Assembly: GCA_020746875.1 (NCBI GenBank)
Contig: JAGTJL010000013.1
Location: 1,550,001-1,614,000, forward strand
Origin: Rhexocercosporidium sp. MPI-PUGE-AT-0058
Lineage: Eukaryota > Ascomycota > Leotiomycetes > Helotiales
DNA length: 64,000 nucleotides
Direction: 5' to 3'
The position numbers were made by a program, and so were the translations under genes. Below, one piece after another: positions 1-12,831 of the stretch (its first letter is position 1; every line of letters begins with the position of its first letter). The notes under the pieces are model-generated. The model was not told the origin of the DNA, ran no database searches, and saw nothing but the letters and a program-made list of their open reading frames with translations.

Positions 1-347
1 GATTCTACCAAGATCTTGACCGCACTGGTAGAACTTACGCTTTAATTGTCATAAAGGACCACCAGAAGCACTTTGAAGCGGATCACAAGGCTTGGGAGGA
101 ACGCAAAGAGATAGCTACAGCCAAAATCAAGGATCTTGCACCAGAGGCGGACCTGAGGATTTTGCTCCAGGATCTTTATGAGTCTGTCACAACAGCCTCC
201 ATTGCCAGATCTGAGTCAGCAGTTGGCGCCGGTGGATCCCCATTTGTTGCAACTAGAAGTAAGGCACCGAAGAGAAAGACTCCTGACAGGAACGATTACG
301 GATCCGTCGCGTCAGAAGACGGAGAAGACGGAGAAGACTATTTGTAA
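1..347 (+). CDS. 3' end of a gene related to the next gene (5' part outside window)
   Basis: The reading frame is open from base 3 to a TAA at 345-347, so this is the C-terminal ~114 residues of a longer protein. It matches the C-terminus of the gene that starts at 943 at several points in the same order: a YAL segment, an HKAWE-R-E block, an LL-DLY block, and a basic KRK motif in a disordered tail. The tail here ends in an acidic stretch (SEDGEDGEDYL), whereas the neighbour ends in VIDD. The two are therefore probably tandem paralogues. No catalytic region is visible in this fragment. The KAPKRK stretch could be a nuclear localisation signal, but that is only a guess. Nothing about its start or exon structure can be seen. 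Confidence 0.7.
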   Translation, partial: FYQDLDRTGRTYALIVIKDHQKHFEADHKAWEERKEIATAKIKDLAPEADLRILLQDLYESVTTASIARSESAVGAGGSPFVATRSKAPKRKTPDRNDYGSVASEDGEDGEDYL

Positions 348-942
348 GCACCATCCATATCGATAGTGTCTTCCGATGGTCCAAATGACTGTTGCTCCTG
401 TATTAACCGTTTTCGCATTTTGTCGCTTGTGCCTTTGCTGGGTACATACCTATGTTGCTTCAGCTGGTTTGGTGTTGGGACGAGGTCCGAGGGGATTGAC
501 TTGCCGGCGTGTATTCCACGGAAGGGGAAGAACATGATAACGATGGAATAAAAATAAATCGCTCAAGGTTTTGCTATCGAGTCAAATGGTTGCAATAGTC
601 TATCTCACTTGCGTGACTACCTTGTGTGAAAATTTTGAGGGAGTATTAGCGCGCGGTCATGATGGCTGGCGAGATGGATCCTTACCTGTAATTTGATATT
701 CCAATTTTTCAAGAAGCCAGCTCTCACAAGCAACGCGAAACTATGTGATAAAGATGAGCATTCTGGGCCTCTAATCTGTGAGTGTTCCGAAGCTCAGGCC
801 AACAATATTCCGTTTCAAAATCAGCTGATCGGACGTGTCACTTTCGCGAGGTGGCTCGGAACACCGCGTCTCTCGCATTTCATCAACCAACGGCCAGAGG
901 CTGTAAAGTCCGCTGTGTCGTGGCAACACATAGATCTCAGAC
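348..942. other. Intergenic, presumed promoter of the 943 gene
   Basis: About 600 bases lie between two same-strand paralogues. I see no convincing ORF, repeat or RNA gene. Short ORFs overlapping 693-1141 are in other frames of the downstream first exon or too short to support. Confidence 0.5.
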
Positions 943-3900
943 ATGTCCAAACAAGCAGCTCCGAACCTCCGCGAGGGCCTTCTCGAATGCCTCTCCAACA
1001 TCGAACCCAGCGGTTCTTCTCAGCCATTCGCGGTCTTCGACACCCTTCAGAACCCCATCAATCCGGGCGTCAGCTTTACTGGTGGCCCTAAACTCGGATT
1101 CATTGGACTACCTCTATCAGATGGAGATGCTGAAGTTGTGAGAGCTGCTGGAATACCACTGTCCGCCACGGGCAAGAGCAATGATGATGGCGGAGTACTT
1201 ACAAGCACCCCGCCAGGTATCTGGGAGGTACCGGCGAATATGTTCGAGCTCAGAAATCCAGCATGGGCGCCTTTTCTTCAGGGAATTGTGAACGAAGTGG
1301 CTGCTGGCTTAGGTGTTGATGCTACAGGAACCGCTGTTTCTGCACGGCTGTCTAAGCTCTGTCTTTATGATGAAGGTGCTATGCTTGAGCCTTTGCAGGA
1401 GTAAGTGGCTATTGAACCTCTTCAGAATAATTATTGATTCAAACAGTTCTCGCCAAACATCAACAGTCCCGGGAATGTTCGGGACCCTAGTCATCGCGCT
1501 GCCGTCGCGCCATGAAGGTGGCGATGCGCTGGTCACTAATGCTAGCGAGTCAGAGATCAAGGCGTACAGTACAGCTGCGACTTCTAGTTTTGATTCATCA
1601 TTTATGGCTTGGTATGTTTTTCGATCCAACGATACTGTGAATAGAGGTTAATCTGTTGTCGAGGTTCCACGATGCCACGCACGCACTCAAACCTGTGACT
1701 GCTGGTCGACGACTTACGTTGACGTACTGCCTTTTTCATGAGAATCTTGGGCCGGATGTCTTGGCGGCTAGTTCGAATAAGACGACTGGAAAACTGGATA
1801 TGTTGTTCTCGTCCTGGAAGAGCAATGCCGGAAGCGAAGTCAGCTACTTAGGCTATCTGCTCACGGAGAAATATCACGGAAAATCCGAGCTGTCTTATGA
1901 TGTGCTAGAGGGGGTCGACCAAGAAGTCGTCAAGTACCTTCGAGATGCAGGTAGCCAACATGGGGTTTGCATATATCTGGCCAACTTATCGCGATGGATT
2001 GATACGTACGATGATTATGATGACTGGGGTGAGTATGATTCCGGCAAATACATCGATCAGGAAAGTGCCTACTCAGCTCTCATTAAGGTTGTTGAACTGG
2101 ATGGAACCGTTGTTGCTGAGAACTTGCTCTTCGGCGATGATGTTCTAGTACAAGACGATGCTTTCGAGGACGAAGAGCCTGATGATGATCTCTACCAGGA
2201 ATCAAGAGTGGTCTATTATCGCACGGTATGATTGATGTTCACCCCACAAAATGTCAATCACTAATCGTTTGTTCTAGGTTGCCCTTATCATGCCTAAAGA
2301 GTCTCAACTTTCTTGCTTCATGACACCCACTGGTCCAATCACCGATACAAGCTATTATGGATCGGGCAGAGAGAAAGGCCCAGCATACGTTCCAGATGTC
2401 ACTGGCTGGATTGATCGTCTGACAGCAAGAATTCTGACCGAATCAGGCGAGCCCGAGGACGTGAAGGACTTGGAGACAATTTGCCAGGATGTGCTAAGCA
2501 GAATGAAAGGATGGAAGACAGTCCAATCGAACGATCCTCCACCTTACCCTGATGCAGACTTGGGCCGAGTTATTGCTGCTTGTGTGGAACTCGATAAGAA
2601 AGAGATGTTCCTGGAAGGTTTCGAATTGGGTCCCGCTAATGTTCCATCGTCGATGTTCAAATTGGTCGGCAATGCTCTGGTACGTTGGGATCTAGCGTTT
2701 TTGCTACCTCAGTAAGTGAATTCGTCTTTTCTTCCACCTCCAGTGCTACACTGAGCATCGACGCATGAGGATGCACCCAAAATGTAGCTGTGGGAATTCA
2801 TCTGACCGCCCTGCCCCACAGGATATCGAAGCATCTCTCAGTCCTCAGCCAACTTGCTAGCCGCTTCGATATCATCAATGCATTGAAAGAAGGCGTCAGT
2901 GAGGAAATTGGAAAAGGATCCACCTACAACGATTCTCTGTTCCAAGAATGGACGAGAGAAGAGGCGGACAAGGCGGTTTCTGCGGATGCAGTTATTGCAT
3001 CGGGTGTAACATCTGCGAGCGATGGAGTGCTTCTGGCAAATTACTGTGCAACTTTGGCACACTCGGCAATGGTCAACAAGTACGAGTCATCCTTCAACCA
3101 CTACGATAAACTCTGCTAATAGTAGCCAGGATCTTACCCGTAGTGAAGAGAAATGTTAAGTTCACAGCAATGACTATCTCTTTCCAACTTACCGTCTTCC
3201 AAGCCTCGGTGGATGGCCAAATTCCAACCGACGTAGTCCGCGAAATTTTTGGTGGAGTCATATCAACACTACTACCCAATTTCGGTCTACGGGCTCTAGG
3301 TGCTGCAGCTCTCGAGAAACCCGATGTTGAACCTCCCAAGTTCGAGTCCATTTACTGTCCACCACCTTTGCCGATTGTAGTCTGCAATTCACAAAGAATC
3401 AACGACATTGCCAGCCTGCTCTGTCACTGCCATTCCCTTGGGCTGTCACAGCATCTAGATGTTATTGTTTCAAACTTAGCAACCGAAGCAAGCACCACGG
3501 GTCTTGATGACTTCCGTACCATCTTCCTAGCATTCTTGAAGACCCTAGGCGCAACTCTGAGAAAATCGAACATTGCGGTGCAGCGCTCGCCATTTCAAGC
3601 GCTTTACCAACACGTAATGAGCACATACATCGAGCGATACGTACAACAACCACCGAATATTTTCAGTGACTGGACACGAGAAACCATAACATGCCGAGAA
3701 CGCTGCAAAGACTGCGACAAGCTAAATGACTTTCTTTCCAATCCACGCCAGCAGGCAGCCGACTTCCTCATGGGCGGCCCGCGCAGGGAGCATTTACTCT
3801 CTAAAGTCCGCGATACGGGAATCGAAGCGGACCAGAGAAAGAAATACCCCTCTGGATCTGCGTACGCTTTGTTTTTGACGAAAAATACGGCATATATCGA

Positions 3901-4156
3901 GCTCGGTCACAAGGCTTGGGAGAATCGTCGCGAGGCGACTAGGGAAAGTTTTAGGGACATTGAATCGGAAGCCAATCTCCATGATCTACTTGCAGATCTA
4001 TACGTACCTATCATGGCGGCGTCACTGCCTCATCGGGGATCGATCAATGGTCTGGCTCCGTTAGGCCTAGCTGGAAATGGCGTGAATCGTATACTTCCAC
4101 CAGGACCTCGAGGCACGAAGAGGAAAGCAACCGAGACTATCGTGATCGATGATTGA
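943..4156 (+). CDS. 2OG-Fe(II) oxygenase-like protein with degenerate iron site, six exons
   Basis: Exons 943-1400, 1447-1611, 1664-2225, 2278-2711, 2822-3079 and 3130-4156 join with matching phases into about 967 codons. The N-terminal ~200 residues match a fungal family of prolyl-4-hydroxylase-like dioxygenases: KLCLYDEGAM, then PGMFGTLVIALPS, then ATHALKPVTAGRRLTLTYCL. The distal His and the 2-oxoglutarate-binding Arg are present (ATH...TAGRR). At the HxD iron site the sequence reads P-L-Q-D, so the first His is Leu. Activity may be lost, or the intron 1 acceptor may be misplaced. The remaining ~750 residues contain no domain I recognise and end in a basic TKRKATE motif. Exon 6 contains an alternative in-frame 51-nt intron candidate near 3154-3204. 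Substrate and role are unknown. The gene upstream is a paralogue. Confidence 0.72.
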
Positions 4157-4307
4157 GTGTCGGGCCAGTCAATGTGGCAAGATTTGTTTGATTGGCTGCG
4201 CTTATATATCATGACATATTTGTTGGGTTATTGACTGCATGGGTATCATAGGCTATTACATGCGTTTGAAAGCATCAAAGCACAGCACATATATTTCCTT
4301 CGCGTCA

Positions 4308-7300
4308 TCAATACTCTTCCATATCCTCAAACAACTCATCTCCATCCCTTCTCCCTTTCCTAGGTATCGCCGCCTCACCCTCCTTCACCGGCTTCCCAGC
4401 CACCTTGGGACAAACCGCCCCTTTCCTCCTTAATGGTGTCGCACAAAACCCGCGAATCGTCCCTTGAAGCTGATATGAGTTATCCGGCAGAGCCACACAC
4501 GTACCGCCTGTCGTCTTTTTGCCACACTGATACCCCACATACGAACACAGACTCACGCATCCCTTTCGAGGAATCCTCTTAGGAGGAGTAGTCGTGCTAC
4601 AGTACGCATAGCTCACGTCGCAGTACTTGTTCACGTCCGGGCAGTAATACTCGTTAGTGATGTCGGGGTCGGGTTGACATCTCTTCGCTACGATGACCGC
4701 CGGGGGTTCGCTTGCTGTCTTGCCTGTTATGTCGGCTTCGATTCCAGATCCGAGTCTTGAATTCGAATTGAATATACCGTTGATGATTGTTCCTAACTTC
4801 ACTTCTGACGTCTCGACCGGGATTTGAGCTGGTAAAAGGTCTGCAGGTGGTAATTTCGTGCTCGTGGCGTCGGTATTGGCGTAGCCAGTCGAGTCCTTCA
4901 CGCAGAGTTCTGGCTTCGTCCACATCGCATCCGCGGCGTATTTCCACAGATTCGAGAAGTTGATGACTGTGTCTGGCGTGAAGAAGATGCGGCAATCAGC
5001 TGCGTCGTACTGGAACTGCAAAGGAATCTCTTCGCCTTTCCTAACCTGATCTCGGAGGTTCAATGTCGCGTATGTGATCTCAACTTCAAGAGCTGTGGAG
5101 CGATCGGGTAGGAAGTCGGCGGGTTGGCTGTTAAAATCGCGGATTGCCTGCGTTTCGGCGATATCGCTGTCGAGTTGGGAGTCAATCCCGTAGGAGCGGA
5201 CACCTCTAGTGAGACTATCTTGAACTTAGTAAAATTGTTTGGGAACAGGCTGTGAAAGATGGTTACATACCCGACAGCTTGCATAGGTCCATATGAAGGT
5301 CTGCCCCCTACTACAACGGTCTTTACTCCTCCCTCATTGTGCATCATCTCGACGAACATCGAACAGGTCGAAGCACAAACTCCATCTGTGAGAATGACAA
5401 TGTCTTCGGCTGCGAATAACTGGGTCTTTTCGGCAACACTTTTGTCATAGCCCGAAACTATGAAACCCTCGGTATATGCTTCGAGGGCCAGAGTGTCAAA
5501 GAGAGGATCTTCAAGGTTGTACCGTTGCTACGAAGTTCATTAGTCGAGACCAATTTGTCTGAGTGGGAGACATACCGTGGTGGTGAAACTGTCACCATTG
5601 GACACATGAGGACCGAAGAACTCTTCCCATGATTCGAATCTTTCGTCGGTATCAGCATTCAACCTTGTGGATGCTACCCATTCATTTGCGTAGAGATACG
5701 TATAGTCATAATCGTCACTTGTTATATTGTCGAAGTAGTCTGTCATCGCTTTGCCCATGACATTTGCTGCTGGATGGGCTCGTAATCGACTTCCGCCGTA
5801 TGGATCAATCTTGGGGAAGAACTGCTTGAAGGTATCGATACTGCAAGCGAGAGTCAGTAATGAATTTAGGATAGTCCCAAGAGGTTCGAGGCAGATGAAA
5901 GGAGCAAGCTTACGCTAAAAAGGCATCCCCACCCATATTCCTCTGCAAATCAATCACAATCTTCTTCATCCCTTTCGAATGGGCGGTCTCGATGAATCGT
6001 CCAACAGTAGCCGAATACTCATCTACAGTATCCCCATACTCTTGGAAACTTGGAATACTCAAGACAGCAATATCATCTGGCAGGTAATATCCAGATAGAA
6101 ATCCGCCTCCAAGATACCCTAGATTCTCTTGAGCGATGTCAGGGGATGGGTATGCGCCGTTGCTCCACCCGGTTGGAGTTGGTATGGTCGTAGAAGTAGG
6201 CGTAGCTACTGGCTGAGTGCTGGCTGCGCTTTCGTCTTCTTGCTCTTCTTCTTCCTCCTCTTCAGTTTCTGGAGCTGGTTCCGGATCGTACGAGGCAGGC
6301 CAATAGCCTAGCACAAATGAATTGTAGAAGTCACCACCAGTTTCCAATGCACCAGTCTCGCCTAGGGACCGTTAGGTAAGTCCTATTTCCCAGAAAAGGA
6401 TTATTCACTCACTGTCGCCGAGGAATATTCCTTGCCACTCGGTAGTCACTTTCGAATCATTTTTGAACCCTATCACCAACTTCTCGCCAGGGTAAAAAGT
6501 AGCTCCACCTCCCCAAACACTTGGAATTCCTTGAATAACCTGTGCAGGGCTACTCATAAGCTGTTGCCAGTCTGTATGAGATTCACGGCCTCCAATAGAG
6601 TTCTCGGCAGCGAAGCGAGTCAAATATTTGGTAGCATCTTCACCGTCTAGCGTTACGATAGGAGATGGTTTCCATACTCCTCCATCTTGCTGGCTTTGGA
6701 AAATATCGGCTAAGCATTGTCATTACTTGCATCATTGGTTTGAGAGTCAAAGATCACTTACAAGCAACATAAACTTGGGGAAGCTCAATTCCATCTTCCG
6801 ACACAGAAACAATTCTGTACCTGGTGCCGAATGCAAATACCCCAGTGATCCCCCAAGCGATATCGAAATGGTCGTCATGTGCGGCATAGATCAGCCTCTG
6901 CAAAGTTGCCTCGAATTCGTACTGGTTCTCAAAAGCTCCAGTGTCGATCCTCGTTTGGATCACCTCAAGCCCTGCCAACAAATCGACAGGAGGCTGGAGG
7001 TAACTCGCAGGAGGAGATTTTAAATATGCCAAAGTGGATTGAAATTGAGTCGAATCTTTGTAGTACTTGAGGAACCGAGATGCAACGGCGGGATTGAATG
7101 GAACGGAGGTGAGGCACTCATAAACCTTGGAAGCTGGGAATTGATTGACGCCTGGAGCAGACTTTTAGCACAACTTTCTCTGAAGGTTGAAACGGCGTTG
7201 CTTACTCGCATCTCGCACGATATCACCACATGCTGTAGACTGAGGTTGTGCTTCTCTTTTGGTCAAAGATGCGGTGGATTTCCGCGAAGGTGCAGCATTT

Positions 7301-7359
7301 GTGACACTTGCCCACAACAAGCAAAAGAGCGTATAAAAGAGAGACCGACACAACATCGT
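4308..7359 (-). CDS. Secreted S41-family (CPAF/tail-specific type) serine peptidase
   Basis: Seven exons (7359-7206, 7151-6762, 6709-6413, 6361-5914, 5840-5576, 5527-5271, 5205-4308) give exactly 903 codons. I chose the Met at 7359 over the one at 7401 because it begins a clean signal peptide (MLCRSLFYTLFCLLWASVTNA, cleaved before APS). Family hallmarks follow in order: ACGDIV and a CL-SVPF block, HDDHFDIAWG, the strand IAVLSIPSF, KKIVIDLQRNMGGD, and the nucleophile region TDGVCASTCSMFVEMM, then MQAVGGVRSYG. An acidic linker (E-rich run at about residues 290-305) and a Cys-rich tail of ~120 residues are additions to the core. Fungal members are secreted and mostly uncharacterised. One relative (UstP) acts in a ribosomal-peptide cluster, but no such cluster is visible here. 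It converges on the oxygenase-like gene with ~150 bases between. Confidence 0.85.
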
Positions 7360-8193
7360 TGCAAACTCGGAAGAAAAAAGATAGAAATCGACGAGATTCA
7401 ATGAAGAAAGACGATGTCAAAGACCGAGGAACACACGCGGCTGCGGGATGTGGAGTACTAAAATTGTTGAACAGTCTGAATTATTTCAGACGAAACCGGG
7501 GAATGGATCAAATTCGAGCGTTACTGCGCCGGTAAGGCCTGTGGCTGAGCGTCCATGCATGAAACTGATCCTGCTCGTGGCGTTTTTAGGGCTGACAGAA
7601 AGTCATGGATGATTTGGGGGCCAACCAGTCCCTGTCTCCTATCTGCTTACTTGGAGGATCTCCACCAGCAAAATGCCCTCCCTGATAGGCCAAAATTCAG
7701 GAAGGAGAGGCCTCATGATCCAGAGCGTTTAGTGCCCGAAGCCCTTATGCGGCTCATGATCTTGGGGGCTGAGTTAAGGTTGATTTAGGGTGCATGGCTT
7801 TCCCGAGCTGATACTTGTGATAGGGTGATATCACGAATGAAAATCATGGACGGCATCGATGAGGATCTTCATGTGTCAGCATCTGCACCTCGCCGTTGGA
7901 CTTTTGGGGGACGGACCAGGTTCAGGCCAATCAAATTAAGTAGGATGACTACACCGCGGCTACAAATACTCTGCCTTGCGGCACAGCACCACATCCAGCT
8001 TCGGAAACGCGAGAATGAGGTTTTGGTTCTGTCCATCTCACTGACCCAAAGATATCCAGTAACCTGGTGATCGATCACGACGAGCTTTTACAACTTGATA
8101 CTTACAGTTTGATGCTTTGATCCTCGACCAGGGCTCGGACTTTAATTCACGACCCTAGAATACATCACTCACTGCGGCCGGGAAACTGTGAGA
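7360..8193. other. Intergenic between divergent S41 peptidase and NLR-like genes
   Basis: This stretch of 834 bases must hold the promoters of both flanking genes, which point away from each other. I see short unrelated ORFs only, and no repeat or RNA gene I can support. Confidence 0.5.
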
Positions 8194-11100
8194 ATGTCAG
8201 GAATCGAGGTCATTGGACTCCTCGCGAGCATCACTTCTCTCGCCGAAGCGTCCAAGAAGCTGTTCACATTTGCCGAAAATGTATACAAGGCGGATGAACA
8301 ACGACTTGATGTCTTACAGCAGCTCAGCTGTCTGGATGCTGTCTCGACTGCTATTGAAAGGCTCAAAGAACAAGATCCAAATGGCACCTGGATTGAGGAG
8401 CTGGATCCAAGTGATCCGACATCTCCAGCTGGTGGTGGGTGATCTCTTGGCTGCATTTTTTTCTCTTCCAGTCTACTTTCACGTTATGGTGTTTTCAGTC
8501 CTAGACGGCAATTGCTGACTCTACTTTCTTCCTTCAGGACTCATGGTGGCTGTTGGGAAGATGGAGATTCTCCTCCAGATGAATGGCGACCGCATGGAGA
8601 AATTCAAATGGCACTGGAACAAGAAGAAGCTAGACCCACTATTCCGTGAAATCAACCAATATTGTACAAGTTTGCTTGTAATTCTAGGTTGGGCTCAAGC
8701 CGAGATTTCGGCGAAGATTCGCCTGATCACAAGAACGACGGCAGAAAATATTGATAAGATGAGAGAATTGATGGAACAAGATCGAAGGAAAAGGGATGAA
8801 CAGGGTGTTTCCATGATGAAAATAGCGGAGACAGTGAAGAATTTAGAAATTAGCGACAAAGCGAGGCACACAGAGCAGGAAAAAGCATATAGGAAAGATG
8901 TTGAGAGGTGGCTCTCCACGCTCGAATTTCAAGCAAGGCAACAAACTATTCTTAGAAACGTCAATTCGTCACAGGGTAATTCAATAGGTCAATGGTTCTT
9001 TGAATCCGATGAGTTCAAGTATTGGAAGGAGGGGAAAATCAAGTTATTGAAGGGCCTTGGAGCACCTGGGGCTGGCAAGGTCCGTGGCTGTTAGCTGCTT
9101 GAATGTTTGATGTGACTAATGTAGGATGCAGACAGTGCTATCTTCAGTCATTGTAGACAAGCTTATACGGGATTCGGGGGAGGTTCCTGTTCTTTGCGTT
9201 TTCCTTGAAAAGGCAGAGGCCTCCAAACAAACACCTGACGATATCCGGGGAAGTCTACTTAAACAACTGATACAGTTCAGAGAGTACGTTAGAAGCGAGC
9301 ATCATTTTGTCCCACGCTGATATGTTCTTTTCTCTCCAGGTCAGGCCTGAGCCCCGCTATTCGAAAAGCATTTGACAAAGCAACGAGAATGAACACTGCT
9401 CCAGATGATAATCAAACCCGAGGTCTGCTTAAAGTAAGTTCTGAAAACAAGAAAAAGACACTCAAGATCTACAACTTCCAGTCATCTGCGAGTTTCTCCC
9501 ACATAAGTCTGGACTAATGGAATTGAAGGCGGAAATCGAATTCTATTCTCAAGTCTATGTCATCGTGGATGCGTTAGATGAAGCGTCAGATGAGGCCAGG
9601 TGCTTTATTGAGGAAGAGCTTCGGGAAATCCATCAGCAAAAGTTGAGCATCCTCACAATGTCACGAACAGACAATCCCGATACTTTGAAATGCATTCGTT
9701 GCAATATCTGCCGTTCAGAATGTGTCAGGTATGTGACTTCTCACCGTTTTCTCCCGGACAGGATCTGTATCCAGGATAGATTTGAGAAGAGAGACCATGC
9801 TACATCTCCTCTTTCTGAGGTTTTTTTGAGTATTTTCTTGCTGACCATGATTTCCAGATACCATCAATGTATTGATTGTGAGGAGTGCGATACTTGTGAC
9901 GAACAAAGATTCGACTGCCTCACCATTTGTGTTAGCTGCTTCGATGGAGGAAATCGCTGCCCACATGGCCCGACTCATAAACTGCAAGAGACTACTCCCG
10001 ACGAGCACGAGATAAAAATATCGACCCCAGACAGCGACATAGAGAGATATGTCCATGAATCTGTCAGAGCCGACATGCCGAAGAAATTGTCCAAGACAAA
10101 TCTGGGTCGGAACGTGGGACGAAACGAACTTGCTCGGCGGTGTGCTGAATCCCCAGATCTTCTCGACCAAGTCCAGAATTTTATCACTGAAAAATCCGGG
10201 GGGAGATTCCTCCTAGCCAGGGAATATGTCAAGTCGTTTAAGAAGAAACACACTTTGGGAGACATCAAACGAATGCTGAAAGCTAAGGGATCAGCCGATC
10301 TTTCTCCACTGTACGATGAAGATATGGTCTGGATTATGAAGCAGGAGAGGGGAGATCTTGCCAGACGTGTGTTCTCCCTGGTTTATCACGCCAAAAGGAA
10401 TTTGACGCTCTTGGAGCTGCAGCAAGCATTAGCGACAGGCAACGGCGATCTTGAGCATGATCCTGACGACATCACTCACGAAGCTGACATCCTCAGTGCC
10501 ACGAAAGGACTCATCGGGATTGATCGGTTAGAAACTATGGATAAGGACGTGGATGTAATGGTGAGGTTCGACCACCTCACACGACGAGAATACTTCGACT
10601 CAAATTGGCAATCATGGTTCGGAACAGGACAAGTCGACCTTGCGAACAAATGTCTGACCTTCTTGAACTTTGAGGTATTTGCCAAACCAGACGCTTCTGA
10701 AGAGGATTTCAAATCCAAGGAGAAATCTTTACCGTTCATATCTTACGCCGTTCAATTTTGGGGTGATCACGTTCGAGACGTTGGCTCCAATTCCACAGAA
10801 ATCATGGGCAAAGCGGTCCAGTATCTGAAGGATCCATCTCGGGTCGATGCTTATATCAAAGCTGCATGGGCTGCCAATACGAGACATAAAGACAAATGGG
10901 ACGTCCGGAGATCAATTCACCCTCTACACATATGTGGTTGGTTTGATCTAGAGCACCTGATCCCGGCGTTGGGATGCAAGGCTATCGATATTGACGTGGA
11001 GGAAACCACACACCAGCAAACACCGCTCATGTACGCATGTAGGCGGGGTAATGTTGAGACTGTTCGGGAACTCCTAAAGCTTGGCGCTGATGTCAACAAG

Positions 11101-12831
11101 CAAAGTCGCAAAGGCAGGACTCCGCTTTTCGAAGCAATTCTTCGTCTTCAGAAGGTACCAACAAGCCCCGATCTCTGTGTCGAAACGGAGACCTTAAATA
11201 GGGTCTTCAATAGCCAAAGAGATATCGAGAAAAGCGAACAAATTGTGAAGCTACTTCTGAGTTTCGGAAAGGGTGCCAACAATATCAACCTCAACATCCA
11301 GAATCCCAAAATGCTTCAACGGACTGCCCTCTTAGCTAGTATTGCATACAGACAGACTTCCATCGCACTCGAGATACTCAACCAGGCAGACTTGGATGTT
11401 AATAAGGCAGACATCGAAGGGACCACGGCCCTATGTCTTTCTGCATGTTATGGGATGGCCGAGGTTGTCTCCAGACTACTTCAATTCCCATCTGTTGACT
11501 TGGATAGAGTCGAGAAAGGTGCACAGCGAACTGCTCTACTGCTTGCTGCCAGATCAAGTCCTAATCCCCAGGTAGTGGATCTACTACTTCGAAAAGGAGC
11601 AAACCAGAACAAGCTTGATAGTCATGGCAGTAACCCTATCTTCAGATCGTTACAAGCTGATAACGATGAAATTTTCCTGGCTTTTGTTAAGAATTCCAGC
11701 TTGACTATCGACTTGACATCCACGGATAAGGATGGACGCAGCTTGATGCATTGGGCTGCCGAAGCTGGAAAATCATATGCCATCTACGAGCTACATGCGA
11801 AAGGGCTTTCAGTTGACTCCCGAGATAACCTGGATATGACACCCCTGCATGATGCATGTCGTTGCGGTGAAAGGACGGCCGTCGAGCAACTGATCGAGTT
11901 CGGAGCAGATCGAAGTGCCAAGGATAAACTTGGCCGCATTCCTGCCACAATTGCTTTACAGTATGGCCATACTGACGTTGAGAATATTTGTAAAATTGAA
12001 GGAGAAGCGGAGCCAAATGCCGTAGACCTTCCAGCGTGGTCTCTAGCAATAACAAGGAAGTTCGACGCTATCACACGACTCATTGCATTGGATCCGTTTT
12101 CGCTGAATATTAAAGAACCTCGGACCGAGCGGTCCGCCTTGCACTGTCTGCTACGCTGGAACGAAAAGGACGAGGAAGAGAACGTCCAGATGAAAATCAT
12201 GAGAAAGTTGATTCACGAGGGTAATATGCCTCCTGATGAAGCGGATCGATACGGCCAAACACCACTCCACTTGGCAGCCATTCACGGGAACCTCGAAGCG
12301 ACCAAGCTCTTACTTGACTGCGATGTCAGAGTCGACGCACTTGACGTTTTCGGACTCACCCCTCTCCTGATCGCCTACAAGAACCAGGATCTCTCCGTAG
12401 CAACAGCACTCATTGAAGAAGGCGCCACAATCGATGATAACAGAATGAACCTAGAAGAGCTGCTCTTCGCGGCTCTCAAACTGGAGAACGAGACTGCAGT
12501 GCGCTATCTCATAGCGGCTGGCGCGGATCGCATGGCAATGGACAATGACGGCCGAACCGCAGACATGATAGCCGAACAGTCCAAAGACAAAAGACTTGTT
12601 AAGATCATGAAAGAAGCTAGAAGCACGAGAATCAAAGCCCCCACAAAAAACATGAGTACGAAATTTGTGGTTTCGGAGTTGAGGGACGCGATTGAGGAGG
12701 TTGATGAAATCCTTGAGGTTGCTCACAGCGAGGTCTTGTATAATGGCGTTCCGGCTAGAGGAATGGGACACACTCCGTTCTCGGCGAGAAACTTCGATTT
12801 TGGGAATGAGGGGGAGTATAACTTGGTGTAG
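8194..12831 (+). CDS. NLR-like STAND protein: helical N-terminus, NACHT with ZZ finger, ankyrin repeats
   Basis: Exons 8194-8434, 8538-9079, 9132-9283, 9340-~9433, ~9482-9728 and 9858-12831. The exon 4/5 junction is unsure because the strong GTAAGT donor at 9434 does not match phase. The N-terminus (MSGIEVIGLLASITSLAEASKKL) is the amphipathic helical type found on fungal STAND proteins (HeLo-like). Walker A is GAPGAGKT near residue 255, split by an intron after the Lys. Walker B is VYVIVDALDEA near 370. Between the NACHT core and its winged-helix part lies a Cys/His cluster (CNICRSEC, CIDCEECDTC, CVSCFDGGNRCPHGPTH) spaced like a ZZ zinc finger; removal of the 129-nt intron 9729-9857 restores its spacing. 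About ten ankyrin-like repeats follow. Such proteins are intracellular sensors in non-self recognition and cell death. An in-frame TAG ends the protein at 12831 but coding-like sequence continues in frame to 12969. Confidence 0.88.

Noticed and set aside
4308..7359. Ribosomal-peptide (ustiloxin-like) gene cluster around the S41 peptidase
   Set aside because: No precursor repeat protein, DUF3328-type oxidase or tyrosinase is nearby; the S41 gene alone is not evidence of a cluster.
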